Positions 6,856-11,835 of a stretch of 11,835 nt of DNA are shown here, piece by piece. Each line of letters opens with the position of its first letter. Within the stretch, counting starts at the first letter, position 1. The position numbers were made by a program, and so were the translations under genes. Source of the DNA: an uncultured Agathobacter sp. (GTDB taxonomy: Bacteria > Bacillota > Clostridia > Lachnospirales > Lachnospiraceae); NCBI GenBank assembly GCA_910587655.1, contig CAJUND010000051.1, positions 1 through 11,835 of the forward strand, written 5' to 3'. The notes beneath the pieces are model-generated. The model searched no databases and was not told where the DNA came from. It worked only from the letters and a program-made list of their open reading frames with translations.

Positions 6856-7572
6856 CTAAATCTGCGAAAATACATTTCCAAGCCCGTCCTGAATCAGAAG
6901 GTCCGCCCTTTTGTCCATTGGCGTGGCGGATTTGTTAATCAGAACAAGCTTATTTCCATTATAATAATCAATCAGTCCCGCTGCAGGATATACCGCAAGC
7001 GACGTACCGCCCACAATCAGTACATCTGCATGGCTGATAACATATACCGCATCCTGCAGGGTTTTCTGGTTTAAGCCCTCTTCATACAAAACCACATCCG
7101 GCTTTACCGGACCGCCGCACTTCGGACATACCGGCACTCCCGTGGAATGCAGAATATCCTCTGCGGACATAAATTCCATGCAGTGTTCACAGTAATTGCG
7201 TAACACGCTTCCGTGCAGTTCCATGACATTTCTGCTTCCCGCTTTCTGGTGAAGACCGTCAATATTCTGTGTCACAATTCCCTTAAGCTTTCCTGCCTTT
7301 TCCAGTTCGGCAAGCCTGATGTGTGTAATATTCGGTTCCGCATCCAGACACAGCATTTTGTTGCGGTAAAAACGGTAAAATTCCTCCGGTCTGCTCCGGT
7401 AAAAACTGTGGCTTAAAATGGTTTCCGGCGGGTAGTCATACTGCTGGTTATACAGTCCGTCCACACTCCGGAAATCCGGTATCCCGCTCTCCGTGGACAC
7501 TCCGGCGCCGCCAAAAAATACGATATTGTCTGATTCCTTTACCCATTCCAGAAATTTTGTAATATGTTCCAT
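6856..7572 (-). CDS. cobB: Sir2-family NAD-dependent protein deacylase
   Basis: 238 residues. All sirtuin landmarks are present: GAGVSTESGIPDFR (NAD binding, about residues 23-36), TQNIDGLH (101-108), the catalytic histidine in ELHGS (H120), four zinc cysteines as two CxxC pairs (C128/C131 and C149/C152), PDVVLYEE, and GGTSLAVYPAAGL. It removes acyl groups from lysines, using NAD+ and giving nicotinamide and O-acyl-ADP-ribose. The compact size fits the small bacterial class. I chose the ATG at 7572 because GGGGGAGG lies six bases before it; the ATG at 7578 directly abuts that site. It starts 19 bases after ktrA, so it is probably the last gene of a ktrB-ktrA-sir2 operon. Confidence 0.95.
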   Translation of the reverse strand: MEHITKFLEWVKESDNIVFFGGAGVSTESGIPDFRSVDGLYNQQYDYPPETILSHSFYRSRPEEFYRFYRNKMLCLDAEPNITHIRLAELEKAGKLKGIVTQNIDGLHQKAGSRNVMELHGSVLRNYCEHCMEFMSAEDILHSTGVPVCPKCGGPVKPDVVLYEEGLNQKTLQDAVYVISHADVLIVGGTSLAVYPAAGLIDYYNGNKLVLINKSATPMDKRADLLIQDGLGNVFSQI

Positions 7573-7591
7573 AACCATCCTCCCCCTGTAT

Positions 7592-8236
7592 CTATTTCAG
7601 AATTTTCCTTACACTCCCCGCTGTTCCCAGCACAATCAGATGATCCATCTCCTGAAACTCATAGTCCGCTGCCGGGGCAATATTTGTTTTTTCGCCCTGC
7701 TTAATCCCCAGAATACTGATATCATAGGTCTGCCGGAAATTCAGTTCCTGTATCGTGTGCCCGATCCACTCCTTCATCGGAGGAATCTCATAAATCGAAT
7801 ACTCGTCGTCCAGCTCAATATAGTCAAACACATTGTTCACACTGAACCTGCAAGCAATCTTGACGGCAATGTCACGGTCAGGATAAATCACCTCGTCCGC
7901 ACCGTTTTTCAAAAGAAACTTTTCATGGACATCGCGGTTCGCTTTACTAACAACGTATTTTGCCCCCATCTCCTTTACAAGGTTTGTAACCTCCAGACTG
8001 TTCTGGAAATTCGCCCCGATACAGACAAATACAATGTCAAAGTTTCCAACGCCGATACTCTTTACCACCTGCGGGTCCGTACAGTCTCCAATCTGCACAT
8101 TCGTTACTTTATAAATTAAATCAGATACCCGGTCCTCCCTCTGGTCCACAACCATAACATCATTCTTTAAATCCAGCAGATTATCGCAAAGATGATGCCC
8201 GAATTTTCCCATTCCAATAATTAAAATTGATTTCAT
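7592..8236 (-). CDS. ktrA: Ktr/Trk potassium uptake system, peripheral NAD-binding subunit (TrkA/KtrA)
   Basis: 214 residues, the length of KtrA. An RCK_N Rossmann domain occupies about 1-125, with IIGMGKFG at the N-terminus and D31 at the end of strand two, which suits NAD(H) or other nucleotide binding. An RCK_C domain at about 135-214 is the known site of c-di-AMP binding in Firmicute KtrA. The protein forms a cytoplasmic gating ring on KtrB. GGAG lies about seven bases before the ATG. The gene starts 17 bases after ktrB and is followed at 19 bases by sir2. Confidence 0.95.
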   Translation of the reverse strand: MKSILIIGMGKFGHHLCDNLLDLKNDVMVVDQREDRVSDLIYKVTNVQIGDCTDPQVVKSIGVGNFDIVFVCIGANFQNSLEVTNLVKEMGAKYVVSKANRDVHEKFLLKNGADEVIYPDRDIAVKIACRFSVNNVFDYIELDDEYSIYEIPPMKEWIGHTIQELNFRQTYDISILGIKQGEKTNIAPAADYEFQEMDHLIVLGTAGSVRKILK

Positions 8237-8253
8237 TTCTTTCTCCTAATTCA

Positions 8254-9600
8254 TTATCCAATTGTTACTTTTTCAACCGGCAGCATTACTTTTCCCGTAT
8301 CCGACCTGTGGATTAATGACAGTGCAAACGTCATACTTCCAATTCTGCCGCAGAACATAAGAATAATGATTACCAGTCTTCCTGCGAAATTTAAATCCCT
8401 CGTAATTCCTGTCGTCATTCCTACGGTACTGATTGCCGAAAAGACTTCAAATAAAATATCGCTTAACGGCAGATGGTTTGTCGCAAGAATCACAAGCGTA
8501 CTGACAATCCCCATCATCAGGTTCAGACAAAAAACCATCCCGGCTTTTTTGATAATCTCATCACTGATTCTCCGGTGAAAAATATTACAGCCGTTTTCCC
8601 GGATACCGGAAAAAATGTAAAACGCCATTACCGCGGCGGTCGTGGTTTTGATTCCGCCTGCCGTAGAGCCGGGGCTTCCGCCGATAAACATCAGAATGAT
8701 GGTAAGAAACTTGCTTTCCTCCCGCAGCGCCCCGGTATCCACGGTATTAAATCCGGCTGTACGCGCTGTGACGGAACCAAAAAACGAAGAAAGAACCTGT
8801 CCGCCTATTCCCATCCCTTCCAGCGTACTGCCCTGTTCAAAGAAAAACAATAAGACCGCACCGGTAATAATTAGTAAAAGAGTCACCGATACAACAATTT
8901 TTGTATGCAGCGCATAGGATTTCCAGCGGAATTTTTTTACACTTAAATCCGCCCAGACCACAAACCCAAGCCCTCCCAGGGTAATCAGCGCCATAACCGT
9001 CAAATTAACGAGAGGGTCTGACACATAGGCAGTCAGTGAAGAATATGGTTCCCTGCAGCCCATCAGATCAAAGCCCGCGTTGCAGAATGCGGAAATAGAA
9101 TGAAAAATACCGTAATAAATCCCTTTTCCAATGCCAAATTCCGGTATAAACCGGACTGACAGCAGTACCGCCCCGATTCCTTCAAATAAAAGCGTTCCCA
9201 GAAAAATTTTGCGTGCCAGCTTGACAATTCCCCCGATTTCCAGGGCATTAACGCTTTCTTTCAGCAAATCCCGCTCCCTGAGTCCTATTTTTTTGCGGAA
9301 TGCAATTGCCAGTCCGACACTGATGGTAATAAATCCAAGCCCGCCAATCTGAATCAGCAGCAAAATCACAAGCTGTCCAAACAGACTCCAGTGGCTGTAG
9401 GTATCAAAAACAACAAGCCCCGTCACACAGGTGGAAGAGGTTGCTGTAAACAGTGACTCAAAAAAACCTGTCCAGTTTCCGCTGCGCGATGCAGCGGGTA
9501 ATGTCAAAAGCAGTGCGCCTGCCAGTATAATCAGAAGAAAACCTGACGCAATGTACTGTGTCTGTGTCAGACGTTTTTTCTGTAAATGTATCTGCTTCAT
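8254..9600 (-). CDS. ktrB: Ktr/Trk potassium uptake system, membrane subunit (TrkH/KtrB)
   Basis: 448 residues, with many hydrophobic segments consistent with the four M1-P-M2 units of the TrkH/KtrB family. All four filter loops are readable: STCVTGL (56-62), CNAGFD (173-178), ARTAGFNT (279-286) and STVGMTTG (391-398). The GGSPGSTAGGIKT segment (308-320) after the third loop is the family's gating region. It imports K+ across the cytoplasmic membrane, coupled in relatives to Na+ or the proton gradient. GGAG stands eight bases before the ATG. It lies 67 bases downstream of the initiator tRNA gene, after that gene's terminator. I found no convincing promoter of its own in the short gap and no c-di-AMP riboswitch. 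Confidence 0.96.
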   Translation of the reverse strand: MKQIHLQKKRLTQTQYIASGFLLIILAGALLLTLPAASRSGNWTGFFESLFTATSSTCVTGLVVFDTYSHWSLFGQLVILLLIQIGGLGFITISVGLAIAFRKKIGLRERDLLKESVNALEIGGIVKLARKIFLGTLLFEGIGAVLLSVRFIPEFGIGKGIYYGIFHSISAFCNAGFDLMGCREPYSSLTAYVSDPLVNLTVMALITLGGLGFVVWADLSVKKFRWKSYALHTKIVVSVTLLLIITGAVLLFFFEQGSTLEGMGIGGQVLSSFFGSVTARTAGFNTVDTGALREESKFLTIILMFIGGSPGSTAGGIKTTTAAVMAFYIFSGIRENGCNIFHRRISDEIIKKAGMVFCLNLMMGIVSTLVILATNHLPLSDILFEVFSAISTVGMTTGITRDLNFAGRLVIIILMFCGRIGSMTFALSLIHRSDTGKVMLPVEKVTIG

Positions 9601-9631
9601 TATGGTATCTCCAGTATAATGTTATAAATAA

Positions 9632-9664
9632 GAAAACAGACCATATTCCCCTGAATATAGTCTG
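9632..9664 (-). terminator. Intrinsic terminator of the tRNA gene
   Basis: On the minus strand CAGACTATATTC and GAATATGGTCTG form a 12-pair stem with one T-G wobble and an AGGG loop, followed at once by TTTTCTT. It begins three bases after the tRNA 3' end, and the ktrB start is about 32 bases further on. Confidence 0.9.
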
Positions 9665-9667
9665 TAA

Positions 9668-9741
9668 TTGCGGGAATAGGATTTGAACCTATGACCTCCG
9701 GGTTATGAGCCCGGCGAGCTTCCAGACTGCTCCATCCCGCG
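9668..9741 (-). tRNA. Initiator tRNA-fMet (CAT anticodon)
   Basis: All arms can be folded: acceptor CGCGGGA/TCCCGCA, D stem GAGC/GCTC with loop AGTCTGGAA, anticodon stem CCGGG/CCCGG around CTCATAA, five-base variable loop, T stem ATAGG/CCTAT around TTCAAAT. Total 74 bases, with discriminator A and no encoded CCA. It is the initiator and not the elongator because positions 1 and 72 are an unpaired C-A, three G-C pairs stack next to the anticodon loop, and the D stem carries A11-T24. This matters because initiator tRNA genes are usually few per genome. It has its own promoter and terminator. Confidence 0.96.
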
Positions 9742-9753
9742 CCATTTAAAAGT

Positions 9754-9782
9754 ATTATAGTTCTCTTGTGTGGAAATGTCAA
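9754..9782 (-). promoter_or_regulatory. Perfect consensus sigma-A promoter of the initiator tRNA
   Basis: TTGACA (9782-9777), a 17-base spacer and TATAAT (9759-9754) on the minus strand match the consensus at every position. The -10 lies 12 bases before the mature tRNA 5' end. The TGA stop codon of spmB (9781-9779) is embedded in the TTGACA hexamer. Confidence 0.93.
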
Positions 9783-10309
9783 CCAATTCCGGCATATGCG
9801 AGCGCCACACTGGCAATGATGCCCGCCACCGTTGCAGTCAGCGCACCGGCAAGCGTATATCTTGTTTTCTTTACCTTGACGGACATAAAATAGATGGACA
9901 TGGTATAAAAAATGGTTTCCGTGCTGCTTAACATAATGGACGCTGCCTGCCCGATGACGGAATCCGTCCCATGTTCCTTATACAAATCCAGAAGAAGCCC
10001 CGTCGCGGCAGATGACGAAAACATTTTTACAATTGCGACAGGCAGGAGTTCCGTTGGAAAGCTGGTATACACCATCAGCTTTCCCAACAGCCCTGACAAG
10101 AAATCCAAAAATCCCGATGCCCTTAATATTCCGACAGCCACCATAAGACCGACCAGCGTTGGCATGATTTCAACCACGGTGCGGATACCGCTCTTTGCAC
10201 CATCGAGAAAATCCTCATATACCCGCTGGCGCCTTGACAGTCCCGCTGCGACAATCACGAATACCAGAATCGGAATGACTGCTTCCGAGAGAAACAAGAT
10301 GAATTTCAT
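9779..10309 (-). CDS. spmB: Spore maturation protein B (SpmB), nucleoside recognition/Gate-domain family
   Basis: 176 residues, the normal SpmB length. It is a multi-span membrane protein with hydrophobic segments at about 7-24, 46-62, 68-80 and 150-174, and recognisable family stretches: VEIMPTLVGLMVAVGILRASG, SSSAATGLLLDLYKEHGTDS and ASIMLSSTETIFYTMSIYF. In Bacillus SpmA and SpmB are needed for spore core dehydration and heat resistance. AGGAGGG lies about six bases before the ATG. SpmA, normally the adjacent upstream partner, is not in this window: the next gene upstream encodes an unrelated secreted protein. The assignment implies an endospore former. Confidence 0.93.
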   Translation of the reverse strand: MKFILFLSEAVIPILVFVIVAAGLSRRQRVYEDFLDGAKSGIRTVVEIMPTLVGLMVAVGILRASGFLDFLSGLLGKLMVYTSFPTELLPVAIVKMFSSSAATGLLLDLYKEHGTDSVIGQAASIMLSSTETIFYTMSIYFMSVKVKKTRYTLAGALTATVAGIIASVALAYAGIG

Positions 10310-10347
10310 TGTACCCTCCTGCCTGACACATTCTCTGACCTAACACT

Positions 10348-10376
10348 ATTCTATTCTTATTCCTGTATAAATATAC
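10348..10376 (-). promoter_or_regulatory. Candidate sigma-E (mother-cell sporulation) promoter of spmB
   Basis: On the minus strand GTATATT (10376-10370), a 14-base spacer and AATAGAAT (10355-10348) resemble the Bacillus sigma-E pattern KMATATT-N14-CATACAMT, with one mismatch in the -35 and two in the -10. The known sigma-E control of the Bacillus spm genes supports it. The -35 overlaps a small imperfect hairpin at 10362-10380, close behind the preceding gene's stop. Confidence 0.45.
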
Positions 10377-10383
10377 CAGGTTT

Positions 10384-11193
10384 TTATTTCCACTTTAAGG
10401 AATAGTAGCCGCAGCACCTTGCATCCTTATTTGCGTAAACCTTTACATAATAGGTGCCCTTAGGCAGCTTTTTTAATTTGTCACTGGAAGCTTTGGAGCT
10501 TAGGGTTTCCGGGTCATCCAGGGTATCCGTGCTTGACGGACTCCAGTAATTAAAACCATACACCTCTTTCCCCTTACGGTCATAAACCTTCATCCCCAGA
10601 CCACGGTATGACTTTTCAGCAATCGTAATCTTTAATACCTGTTTTTTTGTCAGGGTAATCTTGTACCAGTCCACTTTGGATTCTCCTGCCATTAACAAGC
10701 CTTCCGCCTTTTGATTCTTTGCCAGCTTGTAAGCCTTTGATTTCTTGTTTCCGCTCTTGTCGTTTACCTCCTGGTACTGGTGGTCAATTACAATTACCTT
10801 GTCCGAGCACTTTACTTTCAGAAAATAAGTAATCCCTCCTTTAACAGCTAAAGTTATCTTGTCCTCTTCCCAAAAACCGCAAGCTCCGGTACTTGTAATC
10901 TCCTTCTTTGCAGAATTGCATAAAAACCATGTTCCCCGGAAATGCTCTCCCGCATTTTCCGGAGTATGATTTGCCGTAAATGTAACATACCCGTCCTTTT
11001 TCACCTGAAACGGCATATAAATATACTCACCGGCATAAGATTCTTCCTCTGTCCAGTTCAGTACCGTACTTCCGCTCGGAGTAAGATAACCAATACTTTC
11101 CATCTCCTTTGCTTCAATACTTTGTCCCGTTGTCAGCACCGCCGACACCATTACCATCACTGCCACCAGCAGCCTCGTTACTGAATTTTTCAT
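10384..11193 (-). CDS. Secreted protein with C-terminal PPC-like beta domain, function unknown
   Basis: 269 residues. A signal peptide (basic start, hydrophobic 8-20, cleavage plausible after SIEA at 28) points to secretion. Two beta-rich parts follow, about 35-138 and 148-269. The second has the pattern of bacterial pre-peptidase C-terminal domains: DWYKITL, then a strand pair with MKVYDRKGKEV, and LPKGTYYVKVYA before the end. Five cysteines (92, 105, 129 and the pair 260-261) could form disulphides. No catalytic domain, transmembrane anchor or sortase motif is present. The ATG has GGAGG 12 bases upstream, a long spacing, and an in-frame TGA rules out a start further upstream. It may serve as an adhesive or accessory domain protein; that is a guess. 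Confidence 0.85.
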   Translation of the reverse strand: MKNSVTRLLVAVMVMVSAVLTTGQSIEAKEMESIGYLTPSGSTVLNWTEEESYAGEYIYMPFQVKKDGYVTFTANHTPENAGEHFRGTWFLCNSAKKEITSTGACGFWEEDKITLAVKGGITYFLKVKCSDKVIVIDHQYQEVNDKSGNKKSKAYKLAKNQKAEGLLMAGESKVDWYKITLTKKQVLKITIAEKSYRGLGMKVYDRKGKEVYGFNYWSPSSTDTLDDPETLSSKASSDKLKKLPKGTYYVKVYANKDARCCGYYSLKWK

Positions 11194-11245
11194 TTTTCAA
11201 TCTTTCCTCCATAATCATAAAAACATTCGGTCTGTTCCGCTTTCA

Positions 11246-11316
11246 ATCATACCAGAAAACGGTAACCTGTGTTCTTCTTGATGACAAATGGTAGATTCCG
11301 GTCAGATAAACGGTAA
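11246..11316 (-). promoter_or_regulatory. Extended -10 promoter with two direct TTACCGTTT repeats, upstream of the secreted protein gene
   Basis: On the minus strand TGG-TATGAT (11254-11246) is an extended -10. TTACCGTTT occurs at 11265-11257 and again at 11316-11308, 51 bases apart, about five helical turns on the same face. ACCGTT is the core recognised by several LytTR regulators such as AlgR, partners of AgrC-type kinases; a piece of such a kinase gene lies next door. The spacing differs from the usual pair of about 21 bases. Confidence 0.35.
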
Positions 11317-11334
11317 TTGTATAAAGAAGCAGCA

Positions 11335-11790
11335 TCAAAGCTTATGCAGCACCATCTGCGTTATCATTGCACTCTCTTTCTGCTCATAGTTTAATTCCCC
11401 CTGGTATTTTGCAAGCGTCATCTGGATATTCCCAATCCCGAACCCGTGCTGCTCCTGATTCCCCTTGCTGGTTCTGGAAAATGCTTTTTTGTCCCGTCCT
11501 CCTTCCGGCAGGGGATTTTTCAGGCAAATCATGGTATAGCAGGAAAATTCCTTTGCCGCGATTTCAATATAACGGGTTTCCTCCACCTTTTCGCAGGCTT
11601 CCATGGCATTGTCCAGCGCATTTGAAAATATTACGCAGATATCCATCGGCTCCATATGGCTTACCACATTAAAATTTCCTGCTACCTTCAGCGCAATCTG
11701 CAAATCCTGCATTTTCTGGTACTTCATTTTTACCAGTATGTCCACGATTTCATTTCCCGTCAGCACCGGAAAATAATTTGAATTAAACTA
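11335..11790 (-). pseudogene. AgrC-like sensor kinase fragment (GHKL ATPase domain only)
   Basis: The open frame from the GTG at 11766 gives 143 residues that form the ATPase domain of an AgrC/ComD-type kinase. It shows the TGNEIVDI entry, an N box (NALDNAMEAC, residues 49-58), LKNP in the G1 position, SRTSKGN, and a G2 box (HGFGIGNIQ, 107-115). The phospho-acceptor histidine helix and the membrane sensor that should precede are missing. In-frame homology-like sequence goes back only to about 11790, where TAG and then more stops appear. No ribosome site stands before the GTG. I therefore read it as a 5'-truncated remnant, although a short stand-alone ATPase domain protein cannot be excluded. 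The last 69 bases of the window hold a different open frame running off the edge. Confidence 0.65.
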
Positions 11791-11835
11791 TCATTCCCTA
11801 CCAAAATCCCCATTTTACGCAATCTATCAAACCCA

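Noticed and set aside
9601..9667. c-di-AMP riboswitch before ktrB
   Set aside because: The gap is too short and is filled by a simple terminator hairpin.
9668..9741. tRNA gene as an integration site for a mobile element
   Set aside because: No integrase gene and no repeated copy of the tRNA 3' end in the window.
11762..11835. Open frame running off the right edge, ending at a TGA inside the kinase fragment
   Set aside because: Only about 24 codons are visible with no recognisable motif, so it cannot be called a gene.

Overview
The window looks like the chromosome of a spore-forming, Gram-positive Clostridia member, most likely Lachnospiraceae. This is inferred from KtrAB, a DUF951 protein, SpmB, an AgrC-type GHKL kinase fragment and strong AGGAGG-like ribosome sites. 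Nearly everything is on the minus strand; only a sugar O-acetyltransferase gene is on the plus strand.

Left third (1-4486): a secreted protein of about 1,240 residues. In order it has a signal peptide, two CBM2-like beta-sandwich repeats, an Ig-like segment, seven DxDxDG calcium-binding (thrombospondin type 3-like) repeats, a beta-rich segment ending in a THIST motif, a vWA domain, two more calcium repeats, and a C-terminal domain of about 330 residues that I do not recognise. A gene for a 189-residue single-span membrane protein starts inside its last codons. After that gene comes a detached second copy of the last 51 codons of the large protein, and inside it the start of what would be another partner gene, running off the window. 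Base composition drops sharply exactly where the unknown C-terminal domain begins. Variable C-terminus, overlapping partner and orphan C-terminal tail together resemble a polymorphic effector/immunity locus. This is the best candidate for an undescribed system here, but it is an inference.

Middle (4487-7572): an AT-rich divergent promoter region, a hexapeptide-repeat sugar O-acetyltransferase, then a tight minus-strand cluster that reads DUF951 protein, YbaK-type Cys-tRNA(Pro) deacylase, 2H phosphoesterase. Two tandem hairpins separate this cluster from a Sir2 deacylase gene upstream of it.

Right (7592-11835): the Ktr potassium uptake genes ktrB and ktrA run into sir2 as a probable operon. 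Upstream lie an initiator tRNA(fMet) gene with a perfect consensus promoter and its own intrinsic terminator, then spmB without spmA, a small secreted PPC-like protein, and at the edge a 5'-truncated AgrC-like kinase ATPase domain.
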